Made by a program: the position numbers and the translations under genes. The notes beneath the pieces were generated by a model. It saw only the letters and a list, made by a program, of their open reading frames with translations. It ran no database searches and was not told where the DNA came from. Below are positions 47,105-58,026 of a stretch of 64,000 bases of DNA, piece after piece. The stretch comes from Coniferiporia sulphurascens (taxonomy: Eukaryota; Basidiomycota; Agaricomycetes; Hymenochaetales; Hymenochaetaceae): contig NBBA01000001.1 in the NCBI GenBank assembly GCA_002794785.1, positions 4,650,001-4,714,000 of the forward strand, given 5' to 3'. The stretch's first letter is position 1, and each line of letters starts with the position of its first letter.

Positions 47105-47583
47105 ACGGCTGGCCATTGACTTGGATAACGAACTTTACGCATATGATTGTACACCTGCCATTCAGGCTTTTGTAACTTCAGTACCTTCAGATAATATGAT
47201 AATGTGTATAAAATAGCCAATTGACTTTAGAACTGCAGAAGCTCATTTTTGACTTGATGCCTACATTTCATGAGTTTATGCAGTCGTCATCGCCTTACGC
47301 TCGACATTTAAAATGGCATATTTTACTTCGTTCAAATTCAAGACCACGGCTTCCGCTCTCCCCTCATCCACGATCCGTACAGTTTCTAGTACACCGTGGG
47401 CTGAGGTCGGTTTAGACAAAAGCGAATAAATTCTATTGATCTTATTTACCAACAGTACTCTCGTTGGCCGGGGCTTGCCGAGAGAATTCGTGGCAGCGCG
47501 CGTCCGCCATCGTGTACAACTAGCTATAACTTGCTTGTCGTCGGGCACGTCGTCGACAGTATCTTTAACCCGTAATCACAAGC
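47105..47583. other. Intergenic region upstream of SEC26
   Basis: About 480 bp between the FAS1 gene and beta-COP, both on the plus strand. Mixed composition with only short frames; contains the beta-COP promoter. No clear motif. Confidence 0.3.
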
Positions 47584-50500
47584 ATGGCCTCGCCAGATTC
47601 GACGTGCTATACTGTCGTCTTCGAGGACAGCTCTGAATCGCCCACAACGCAAGAGCTGCGCTCTGCGCTCGAGAAGGGCTCAGACGAGGTCAAGCTCGAG
47701 ACACTCCGCAAAATCATCGTGTCCACGATCAATGGCAACTCACAGGTGCGCTCTATGATTTCTGGTTGTAGGAGGTGGAGGCACTGACTAGGGGGGACGC
47801 GTGTGCAGCCCCAACTGCTTATGCCCATCATTCAGTATGTGCTACCCTCACGCAACAAGCAGCTCAAGAAACTACTGCATTTCTATTGGGAAGTGTGCCC
47901 GAAATACGACGAAAATGGGAAGTTGAAACAGGAGATGATTCTTGTCTGGTGAGCCCGCAGCGTTCCGCCAGGAAATATTGTTTGACACGTTCTGTAGTAA
48001 TGCCATTCGTAACGACCTCGTGAGTAAACCATATCATCTTTGACGATGCTGAAACGCTCATATTTACGGACAGCAACACCCTAATGAATACATTCGCGGC
48101 GCGACGCTGCGTTTCTTGCAGAAGATCTCCAAGGAGGCCGAGCTGCTCGAACCGCTCATCCCGACGTGCCGTTCGTGCCTCGAGCACCGACACTCGTACG
48201 TGCGCAAGAACGCAGTGTTCGCTGTATACACAATCTATCGCGAGTTCGAGCATCTCATCCCCGATGCTCCCGAGCTCATCCAAACGTTCCTCGCTGCGGA
48301 GAGTGACGCGTCATGCAAGCGCAACGCGTTCGTCTTCCTTGCGAACTGCGCTATGCCGCGCGCCGTCGAATATGTGCTCGGCGTGTACGACCAGATCGCA
48401 GGCTTCGACGAGCAGCTCCAACTCAGCATAATCGAGGTCATTCGCCTCGATTGTAGGGGCGACTCGGCGCACCGCGCGCGGTACATCCGCTGCATATTCG
48501 AGCTGCTTACTGCATCTGCACACTCGGTCAAGTACGAGGCGGCTACAACGCTTACGAGCTTAACGCAGAACCCTGCGGCCGTCAAGGGTGAGGTTTTCTT
48601 TTTGCGTTTGTTTCAATTTCGGGATCTCGGAGGCTGACTGCGTATTAGCCGCTGCATCATGCTTCATCGAGCTCGCTGCGAAGGAGTCGGATAACAACGT
48701 GAAGCTCATCGTCCTCGACAGGCTCGACACCCTACGGCAGAAGCACGAGCACGTTCTCGACTCGCTTGTTATGGATATTCTGCGCGTCTTGTCGAGCCCC
48801 GACCTGGAAGTCCGGCGGAAGGCGATCAGCATCAGTCTAGCAATGGTCACGAGCCGGAATGTCGAGGAGGTTGTGCTGTTCCTCAAGAAGCAGCTGCAGC
48901 GCACGATGACTGAGGACTACGAAAAGGTATACTGGCCCACATAACGGCGACTCGGAAATTCGGAAATTGACATATTTATAATTTACAGATTTCGGATTAT
49001 CGCCAGTTGCTCATTCAATCCATCCATGTCTGCGCCGTCAAGTTCTCTGAAGTCGCTGCCAATGTTGTACACGCGCTTATGGAATTCCTCGGCGAGTCGA
49101 ACAACCCTGCTGCCGTGGATGTCATTGCATTTGTCAGGTAGAGCCATTTTGACACTTGAAAATAAAATAGGACGACTAACAACTGTCTAGGGAGGTTGTT
49201 GAAAAGTTCCCAGACCTCCGGCCAACGATCACGGAGAAACTCATACAGACAATTGGGGATATCAAGTCCGGGAAGGTCTTCCGCGGCGCGCTGTGGATAG
49301 TGGGCGAGTACACCGATGAGCCGCCCGCAATTCAGGCGGCTTTCCAGGCGTTACGCAGCGTACTGGGTGAAATTCCCATCCTCGCGTCGGAGCAGCGGCT
49401 GCTCGATGAGGCAGGGGGTGAAGAGGAAGAGGGCCGCGACGAGGCCAAGACAAAGAGCAGTGGGAGCAGTAAACCGCGGGTTTTGGCGGATGGGACATAT
49501 GCGACGGAATCGGCGTACACAAGCTCGTCCACTGCGCGCCTGGAGGCTGTCAAGGCGGCTGCGAAACCGCCTTTGCGGAGTAAGTGTTTCACGTCTGGCG
49601 GAGAATATGGTACTGAAAGTTGTTCACCCTGTGCTAGCGCTTATACTGCAGGGCGACTTTTATACTGGTTCCGTTCTTGCCGCGACGCTCGCCAAGCTCG
49701 TGTTGCGATTCTCAGAGGCTTCGTCCGACGTCCAAGCATGCAACGTTTTGCGCGCCGAGGTCAGCACCTTTTGCGGACTGAAGTTTACTATACTCTTTGT
49801 GTTGACCTAGTTATTTAGGCGATGCTTATCATGGCGTCGGTCATCCGCGTGGGGCAGTCGAAGTTCGCGACGATTCCAATCGACGAGGACTCGCAGGAGC
49901 GCATCATGAACTGTTTGCAGACTCTGAGCGAGTTAGAGATCAAGGAGGAGGCGGAGGAAGTCTTCCTCAAAGACACGAAGGCCGCGTACAGTAAGATGGT
50001 TAACGCGCAAGAGGTACGGTAATTCGTTAAACGTAACCGTAATATTAATCTAACGTGCCTCCCCTTTCTTACTCGTACAGAAAAAAGCTGCTGAGAAGAA
50101 GGAGAAGGAAACCAAGGTCCACGTCGTGCAGGTCGACGACCTTCTCACTTTCCGACAGTTCTCCAAGAAATCGGCCGACGAGGGCATCGACGTCGGTCAT
50201 TTATTTTTAACGATAGCTTTTTTATAGCTAACTTCGGTTATGTTTAGTATGACGAGGATGTTGGTCGTGCGACCGGTTCAAATGAGGTTACGGAGGACTT
50301 TATTTCGAGCTTAAGCAGAATATCCCAGCTAACAGGTATGCCCCATTAACTCGATCGTCGGGTCACATTTTCCTGACTTTTATCCGCTTGAAAAAAAGGC
50401 TTCTCGGACGCCGTATACGCCGAAGCATATGTAAAGGTGGCTGGGTTTGACATCTTGCTTGGTTCGATTCTCTCACTCTAGATCCTCGATCGCTTGGTTT

Positions 50501-51372
50501 GGTCAACTAACCCAATCTTTTCCTAGATGTCCTTCTGGTAAATCAAACCGCGGACACTTTGCAAAATCTTTGCCTGGACTTCGCAACGCTTGGGGACCTT
50601 AAGCTCGTGGAGCGGCCAACAGTACACACTCTCGCTCCACACAGTTTCCTCAGTATCAAAGCGACGATCAAGGTAACCTCGATACCTTTCCAGGCTTTTT
50701 AGGAACCTATCTAACTGCCTACCCTGCAGGTCTCATCAACGGAGACTGGCGTAATCTTCGGGAACATCCTGTGGGAAGGCGCGGGTCTCGCCGAGTCGTG
50801 TGTGGTGCTTAACGACATTCATATTGACATCATGGACTACATTAAGGCCGCGTATTGTAACGAGGCACAATTCCGTAGCATGTGGACTGAGTTTGAGTGG
50901 GAGAACCGCGTGAACGTTACCACATCGATCACGTACGTTCCCGTTTTTTAAGGCGCTAATGCGAGCAGAACGACTGACGCGCTTCTCGGTGCCCTTTTTT
51001 TTCTTTCTATTCGCAGCGATCTCCGAGCGTACCTGAGGCACATCATGCAGTCGACAAACATGGGGTGCTTGACGCCCGACGGCGCGATGTCTGGTGACTG
51101 TTCGTTCCTATCTGCAAACTTGTACGCGCGCAGCCTTTTCGGCGAGGACGCGCTTGCGAACTTGAGCATCGAGAAAACTGATGCGGGGACGATCACTGGG
51201 CACGTACGCATACGGAGCAAGACGCAGGGCATTGCACTCTCGCTGGGTGACCGCATCACTTTAGGTGAGATCTGTTTCCCTTCTCAACGTTTGAAAAAGG
51301 AAGTGGAGGGACTGATTATGAAACGATCTGCTTCCAGCACAAAAAGAGAACAAGGCACCGATACCACTGTAG
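47584..51372 (+). CDS. SEC26: Coatomer subunit beta (beta-COP)
   Basis: Subunit of the COPI coat that drives Golgi-to-ER retrograde transport. Sixteen exons join without a frame break into 954 residues, the normal length for the family. The start ATG 47584 gives [15 protein letters not shown]. The N-terminal adaptin-like HEAT-repeat part includes [42 protein letters not shown] and [19 protein letters not shown] charged linker near residues 495-515 ([13 protein letters not shown]) separates it from the C-terminal appendage, with [56 protein letters not shown] and [11 protein letters not shown]. The final exon of 35 nt encodes [10 protein letters not shown] and the stop. All introns are GT-AG and mostly 50-70 nt. 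Confidence 0.97.
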
Positions 51373-51478
51373 TTATAGCACCGCCGGACTCATTGTTTTT
51401 TTTCGTGTCCCCGTTAGGCACGAACGTATATATCTAATAATCCTTTCCCTGGCCTTTCTCCGCCCCCCCTTTAGGACC

Positions 51479-52613
51479 TCAAATGCCTTCTAGGGGGTGC
51501 TTATCCTCCGCACTAATTTCGACCTCTAGCCCAGTTAATGCTGGATCGTCTGCTACAGACTCTAAGAGTTTTCTTCTGAGTGTGGGGAGATAGCCTCTTT
51601 CGGTGTTTGTGTGTCCGCCTTACCAATGGACGAGAAGTCAGCAGAGGAAGGAAGAAATGAAAGAAATTGTGACTGAGATGAGCGTACAGAGGAGCACATA
51701 TCGGCCCTGGGCTTTGGCGGCCAAAACTGCATGCTGTCTTTCACTCAGCAAAACTCTTGACCTACGTTTTAGTAGTCAGCTTACGTGGGGCATCTCGCCT
51801 GTGAAGTACAAGTCAGCGTCGACGTTGCTGAACATCGATTCGCCGGCGCCGGCACAGATTGCGATGGTCTTGATGTTCCGTTCGCCGGTGTATGGGACGG
51901 AGAGCTGGACCTGACCCGGGGCGTTGAGGTGGCGCTTAACGCTGCTGACAACGTCGTGCACCGGCAGACCTGGGTCTGGGAGCGTTAGCAGGCGCCCCGC
52001 GCCGCCGCGCGCGTCGTCTTTGCTTTCCAGGTAACTCGGCACGCGATTGGGACCGAACGCTCCCGCGAGCCAGTCATTTACACCGCCGTTGACGGAGTCG
52101 AGTGCAGTGTGTGGGGTGTACACGCTGATACCTGAGGCGACGAGGCGGAGGAGCGAGGCCTGCAGGGGATTGTCGAGCGTGAGCGCGGAGAGCGGGCGGA
52201 AGATCGGGGGGTGGTATGCGACGACGACGCTCGCGGAGCTTGCGATGGCCTCTTGCGCGACGGTCGGCGTCAGACTGAGGGCAGGACACAAAATAGCGAT
52301 GCATTTTTAATCGCAAGTCTTTATAAAAGCGTTGATTGAAATCTGCGCCTCACGCACTAGTACTTACTCGATCGTTAGGAGAACACGCTTGTCAGGCCTT
52401 GGGAAGGGAGCCTCTTTTGACGGGTGCAGTTTTGCATTTTTGTTAGAGCTGGCGGCCTTACACTCAAAAGGGAGTTCGATGCTAACCCAGTACAAGTCCA
52501 ACCTGCCGACGTTGATGATCATAGTTCGTGTTTCAGCGCTTACTTCTCTGTTCGCTGGCCGCACTCACGTTGTCCCACGACTCTGCAAGCTTTAGAGGCG
52601 CAATGCGCTCCAT
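51479..52613 (-). CDS. NIF3: NIF3-like protein (DUF34 family)
   Basis: Conserved NIF3/DUF34 metal-binding protein; its biochemical role is unsettled. Six exons are inferred: 52613-52569, a 9-nt micro-exon 52502-52494, 52456-52368, 52274-51785, 51733-51688 and 51618-51479, giving about 272 residues. The start reads MERIAPLKLAESWDN, then VGL, a divergent Lys/Pro segment, and RVLLTIDLTPTVAQEA. Family motifs follow: VVAYHPPIF (metal His), PLQASLLRLVASGISVYTPHTALD, GGVNDWLA, IAICAGAGESMF, ADLYFTGEMPHH (Glu and His) and GHTNTERGYL. The micro-exon and its 37-nt downstream intron are the least certain part. The stop lies only 106 bp from the convergent SEC26 stop. Confidence 0.9.
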
Positions 52614-53045
52614 AGCTGCACATACTGACCTTACAAAAGACATTATAGAAGAGCTGGGTTGTGAGAGTTTCGTTAAGACTTCCAGTGCTTGAAAAGCTTA
52701 GAGTCCTCAAATTGAACAAGTTCGTGGTTTGTACTAATTAAGATTCTTTTCTGTCTTTGATCATGTTTGTATTGGTAAGCATATTTGTAATCTCGCTGCT
52801 TGTGGAAATCCCAGAAAAGACATTGATTGCCATGTATAGCTGGCTATCCACCGTTCTGGCGCCGCTGCGGCCGCCGTAGTAAAGCAGCGCTCGCACTGCG
52901 TTCAGAACTTGTCTCCGCCATTCTTACCAAGCTATCCAACGGTGATGCATCCGACACGGGCTACCTCCTTCTCTCATACAATCAGCGAGCGCCCGGGAGA
53001 TATATTGAAGTATAGATACTGACGGAAGCCCGGACGAAGTCACGA
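52614..53045. promoter_or_regulatory. Divergent promoter region of NIF3 and AKR2
   Basis: About 430 bp. AT-rich around 52,720-52,790 with no clear TATA box. Nothing else seen. Confidence 0.3.
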
Positions 53046-54928
53046 ATGGACTCGGAAATCACTGCTCTTCAATACGCAAGACTCAGCATTGTCCCACTAC
53101 AATATAGAGCGAAGAACATGCTCTTCCGGCGGTTTGGACCTAGTGGCCTGCGTGTTCCGGTCTTCTCTCTGGGTGGATGTAAGTACGCTACTCCGAACTA
53201 TTGTAGTTGCGTCTCTAATTGACTTGGGTCGACATTGATCACGATACAGGGCTTACTCTTGGAGAGGCGAACACCGGTGACCGCGTGAAGGTAGATGATA
53301 CTCTATCAATTGCATCGCACAGTGCACACCGTTTCCATCATGCTAGCCGGATAAGTACCGACCGTCCTTATATTTATTATAGGATATCATCAAAACCGCC
53401 ATTGAAAATGGTATTAATATGTTCGACACCGCTGAAGTGTATGGCGATGGAAGATGCGAAGAAGAGATGTAACAAATCTTTTGAATGGCAAACTATGCAT
53501 GACTTGTACTGACGTTCTTGCGTGTATAGCGGCCGTGTGATCAAAGAGCTCGGACTACGACGTTCCGACCTTGTCATTTCCACGAAGATCTTCTGGGGTC
53601 AGGGCGAAAGCCCAAACAGTACCGGACTTTCGCGCAAACAGTAAGTACCACCGGAACAAATTCACGTCTCCTCCGGTCTTCCAAACTGTTCTTCAAAGTA
53701 TCATCGAAGGCACCCAGGATTCCCTAAAGCGCCTGCAAATGGACTACGTCGATATTATATATGCCCATCGGCCAGATAGGACAAGTACGATAGCCTTCCC
53801 CGTCTTCTAGTGTCAAAGCCTGACCCTTCGCTGCCTGAAGCCCCCATTGAGGAGACAGTTCGTGCGTTCAACTATGTGATCGATAAAGGCTGGGTAAATA
53901 TACAGTCATGTGGGGCGAATGGTGCCCTATAACTTATGTCTACCATTTTAGGCATTTTATTGGGCGACTTCCGAATGGTCTGCTCAAGAAATACAAGAAG
54001 CGTACCGTAAGTCTCCGAGATGCGCCAACTTCCCGTCATTGGGAATTCCTGATTTTATTAATGGAATTCCAGACGTTGCGGATAGGTTGAACCTTATTCC
54101 TCCCATTGCAGAACAATGCCAGCACAAGTGAGTCTAGTGCCTGGTGAGTTTCGAAGCTGTGCTTAACTGCGATGTGCCAGCATGTTCCGTCGCCTTCGCC
54201 CTGAATCAGAATACGCGTATGTGTGAAGACACATTCCTTTAACGTGATGATTAATAACCAATTCCCTTAGCCCCCTTTATGCGAAGTGTGGATACGGCAA
54301 AGCTGCGTCTTCTCCGCTAGCTGGGGGACTTCTCACTGGAAAAGTCTGTCCACTTCCCAATTTCTGTGTGAGTTTGCGAAGAGAAGAAATGAGCTTACAT
54401 ATCGTTTTTGTTTCCTTCAGTACAACAGCGGCAAAATCCCCACGAACTCACGCCTCGGTGACCGCAAGGACATCTACAAGGACACGCTCCTGAGTTTTAT
54501 TCGAGAAGAAGGTCTCGCGAAGCTCGAGAAGGTCGAGAAGTTACGAGACTTCGCTGTGCGGGGCACGTGTGTTGACCTTTGCTTCGTGAAATTCTGATCG
54601 AGCCCCGTTTTGTCACACAGAACTCGGCTGCAAGGTCAACCACCTTGCACTCGCGTGGGTCGCTAGTCAGCCGGGAACAAGCACGGTCGTCCTCTGTGTG
54701 TCACGCCCGGAGCAGATCATCGATAACCTGAAGGCCTTCGAAGTCCTCCCCAAACTCACCCCGGAGATTATGGCCCGCATCGACGCGATTTTGCTGAACA
54801 AGCCGAAGCCCGAGGTAAACGGATCTCATGATATGATTGGAAAGCCTTCGTTGACCTACTTTCTGGTCCAGTCTCTATACGGTCGTCCTCCACTAGACTC
54901 GTCCAGCGCTACCTCCCGTAAACGTTAG
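53046..54928 (+). CDS. Aldo-keto reductase, K-channel beta-subunit-like (AKR2)
   Basis: Paralogue of AKR1 on the opposite strand. Thirteen exons; exons 2-12 have exactly the same lengths as in AKR1. Active-site stretches are present: [86 protein letters not shown] and SRPEQII. The position matching the AKR1 start codon is CTA here, so translation would begin at ATG 53046 (373 residues, a 24-residue extension) or internally at ATG 53118 (349 residues). Intron 11 begins with GC (GCACGT at 54,563) at the position where AKR1 has GT. Some substitutions at conserved sites ([11 protein letters not shown] for KYGVGTTVFSA) suggest relaxed constraint. The frame is open throughout if the GC site is spliced. 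Confidence 0.85.
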
Positions 54929-55190
54929 CTTTTGGGAGGTGGAAATTATACAAAGATATCTAACCGTGTGGGATTAGCATCCAGGACAATTCAAATGAAT
55001 AGAACTGGATGGACATCGCACTCTGCTCAGAAACCCAAGAGCGAATGATTCTTATCAGATATGTATGGTCATACAACGGAAAACCAGGAAACCGGAACCG
55101 CTCACCGGCGACCACCCTCCGTCAAAGGAGCGGACAAGCAGGAAAATCAGTGAAAGGAGAGCGGGCGGTGGCAATTTTTGAGGGTACGGA
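54929..55190. other. Short intergenic region
   Basis: About 260 bp between the AKR2 stop and the U2-like element. Purine-rich near 55,075-55,160. No gene seen. Confidence 0.3.
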
Positions 55191-55194
55191 CTCG

Positions 55195-55365
55195 GACTAG
55201 CAGTCCAGTAGCAAGGTCATCGCTACGTTCCCATTGCAAGCAGAACAAGCGAGAGTGGTAAAAAGCAGGTAACCAGTAACTAGATCCCAGTGGTCCCCTC
55301 ATAATGGCGACTGAGCTGATAAGGACAGACGTTACACTCGATCTAAGCCATAAAGCCAATGCACA
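55195..55365 (-). pseudogene. U2 snRNA-like sequence, mutated copy
   Basis: Aligns along its length with the U2 gene at 5.3 kb: the 3' block TAGCAAGGTCATCGC, CATTGCAAGCAGA, a GGTAACCAGTAACTAG-like middle, CCCTCATAATGG and GATCTAAGCCA are shared. The branch-point recognition sequence is changed from GTAGTA to GTAACG. The 5' GGCCTTTTGGC became GGCTTTATGGC, and the Sm site AATTTTTG became GCTTTTTA. The 3' hairpin GTAGC...GCTAC is kept and even perfectly paired. These changes would abolish normal branch-site pairing and Sm binding, so a pseudogene is most likely. A variant snRNA cannot be excluded from sequence alone. Confidence 0.75.
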
Positions 55366-55904
55366 GAGAATGTGTCACCAAGGGCGTACTCTTTCGACGC
55401 TTCGCAGCGCCGAATTTGATTTCGAGCCGCAACTCCTTAGCTGCTCTAGGGAGCGTGACTGACTGCGCTAAGATCGGGACTATATGACTCCACAACAACT
55501 CTCAAGACGCACGCGGTAATTGCGCAACGAGACGGAGATGCCCTTCACCGGAATCATGCAAGTGTCTGGTTCTTTCAGCAGGATCGAGAATGTGTACGGT
55601 GCCATTTCCTTCGAAGTTTTATGAGATCAACCTTTCCCAGGGTTTTAGGTCTTTCCTCATGGCCCTCTGCTGCCACTATGCACAATTCTTGTCTAGAATC
55701 GTTACTGTATTGAGTCGACGATGAATTATATCCTTCAGAAAGAGAGAAAAGAGTCGAAAAGTGGATAAACAAGATGCAAGCTATATTGGTACATCAGCGG
55801 CCAGGGGCCCTATTCCCATAGTCGGTCCGCGGTACGCTTGGCCTAATATTCCACAAAACCTGTTGCCGTAGTCGCTTCCACCGCCTGCAGGAGCTTATGG
55901 ATAT

Positions 55905-56225
55905 TATTAGCAGCGCCCATGCTTGCACGCAATGGCCGCGTAGTACGCAGGAAAGGCCTGACTGACTGCAGCGTCTTCGTCGCGTGTGCACATGTGTAGC
56001 TCACATCGTTCGGGTGCCTTTTTTTCTTAGCTGGTTTGCACCGAGCTTTATCTCGTTGTGCAAGACGTAGTAATGAGTCAGCTGCGTAGTACCTTGCAGC
56101 CCTCCGTGTGCTCGCGGGAAGAAGTTGAATGTGTATGCACCTGTTGCACACTGATTAAACACAGTCCCCGGGTTCGGGTTTCCTACTACTTGTTGGAATT
56201 CGGCAATCACCGGTTCAACCCGGGA
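55905..56225 (-). pseudogene. Argonaute PIWI-domain fragment, frameshifted
   Basis: Minus-strand remains of the C-terminal end of an Argonaute, the slicer of RNA silencing. In order: VVGNPNPGTVFNQ, then TFNFFPRAHGGLQGTTQLTHYYVLHNEIKLGANQL, which matches the PIWI segment holding the catalytic His (THY-VL). After an A-run the frame shifts to DVSYTCAHATK, matching the LCH/SY-YARAT segment. A second shift leads to PAYYAAIACKHGR before a stop, matching the PAYYADL-C-RAR end. At least two frameshifts and the absence of MID, PAZ and the first two catalytic Asp regions upstream show a truncated, dead copy. It sits next to the mutated U2 copy in a decayed zone. Confidence 0.75.
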
Positions 56226-56325
56226 TAAAGGACTATATAGTTTAGTGGATCTATTTACTTAACGTAGTAGTTATTTTCATTCTCAGACTCACGCGTTTAT
56301 TTTCGTCCACAACGCATATAGCGAC

Positions 56326-56351
56326 CTCACGTTCGATACACGAACGCTGAG
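56326..56351. repeat. Hairpin repeat, copy 1
   Basis: An imperfect palindrome with arms CTCA/TGAG and CGTTCG/CGAACG around the loop ATACA. The same 26-nt sequence recurs at 56,433-56,458. Confidence 0.7.
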
Positions 56352-56432
56352 GTACGCGTGTCCATTGTTTCACTTTCAATTACTTTGCTTATTCTCGTAT
56401 ATAGCTTTTGTTAGGTAATTACAAATTTAGCG

Positions 56433-56458
56433 CTCACGTTCGATACACGAACGCTGAG
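56433..56458. repeat. Hairpin repeat, copy 2
   Basis: Identical to the 26-nt hairpin at 56,326-56,351, offset by 107 nt. Copies of AGCTTTTGTTAG lie just before (56,403) and overlapping its end (56,457), suggesting a small duplicated or mobile inverted-repeat unit. Confidence 0.7.
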
Positions 56459-58026
56459 CTTTTGTTAGAATTGAACACTACTAGTAGCTGATCCGTGTGT
56501 GTTGTGTTCGTCTGGTAGAAGTGCGTGTGGTGCCGTTTCTGGCATGCAATGACAGTGAGCTCCGGCCGGTATGGTTTTCCGTGCTGGTCGTACATCATAA
56601 AGGGCTCGACGATAGAGAGTGTTTCCTCATAGAAAATAGTGCGATACTTGCCCTAATAAAACAAAATGGGTATTCAAGTTGGGGAGATATAGAAAATTGC
56701 CATTAGATCAAACATTTTATGCCGTCACCTTTGATGTGCAGGCTTTCGAAATCCTTGCCACCAGACTCCACTGCCAGGTACAGTTATCCTCTTCAAGATG
56801 AGGTGGACAGAATACACATCCACAATAAACAAACTCCCATATACAATTTGATGACCTTCTCAATTTTTAGTTGTTGAATGACCTGGTCAAATTTGACATA
56901 TGCAACCTAGGACCCGCGAGCCTTGTACTTCATCGTGCTCTCCCGCAGATTTGTTTATAATGTATCTCGTACTTCGAATGCCTTTCCACGAGGTTGAGGT
57001 CCTTTCAGGTGGTTGTAAGAGCTTCGTACTGCCGAACGAGCGGCTGTATTCAGTCCTCCAAATAGATGCGAAGGCTAGTTTACCCTCTCTTGGGCTGCGC
57101 CCAGAATTTCTTAGTAATATCATGGATGTCCGTCTCGGAGTGGGTCTTAGTGATATGTGTTCCAGGAAAGTCTTTCTAATCAGTGGGTTAGATAACCTAA
57201 ATTGAATTTTATCTTGCTTCCCGATCCTTATCTACTGCATTAGTAAGTCGTAAAAGAGTGCTTTCTGCAATGGTCAGATCTGATATGATACTAAATTGCG
57301 CCAGGAGAGGGCCACACCACGCCCAGCGGAATGCATCTGCTCTTAGAGCCTCAAGGGCCCACCGTAACACTCCAATTGCAGATCTTTACCAATGGATTAC
57401 TAAGAGCGACCGTGCCGATCATTTCTCCGCTTGAAAAACTCTGCCGCTCGCGGTTTGTAAGACATCCTAACTTGGCTACTGGCAGTGGATTCATAGAAAC
57501 GAAAAGCGAAATGTTGAGATCCTCCTGTTTGGAAGACTGGTTCCAAGCTCCCCAACTGAAGTCTATTACTACTTAACACTCAGTCTGTTCATGTTGAACA
57601 CGTCTACCCTGGCTACAAAATAGCTCCCCTACTTCAAGTTGTTTTGGCCCTTTGTCTATGAATACCCGTTAACTGACTGCTGTATCGGCTCTTTTACCTA
57701 GATTTAAATATTACTCTGTCGCTAACTACGCAATCTGGCGACAGACTCCGACTCGCGGGCGAGCAGTGCTTCTTTTCCGCTCACTAATAACTGGATGATA
57801 TGATGAAGACGCCATTCATGCTTACTCTTAATCAAAGTCCTTGTCGGGCGCGCTCCAGGAAAGTTTAATATCTTAGCAAAGCTCTGTGCGCGTACTATGG
57901 TGCGAGCCAAGGCTGACTCAGACTGCCTTGAACCCCAGCGGTCCGGCACTGTGTTTTCTTTTCCGAATGGCTATATAAGTGTCAGCTTGCAGCTACCTGT
58001 TAAACACAGAAAGCTACTCAGTAATC

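Larger units (their letters stand above)
56226..58026. other. Decayed intergenic region
   Basis: About 1.8 kb with short broken frames on both strands. It contains the duplicated hairpin listed separately. A plus-strand stretch at about 56,960-57,120 (VEVLSGGCKSFVLPNERLYSV) looks like a protein relic but has no recognisable family. The right end is the promoter of the MDR oxidoreductase, with TATATAA at 57,973-57,979. Confidence 0.3.
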
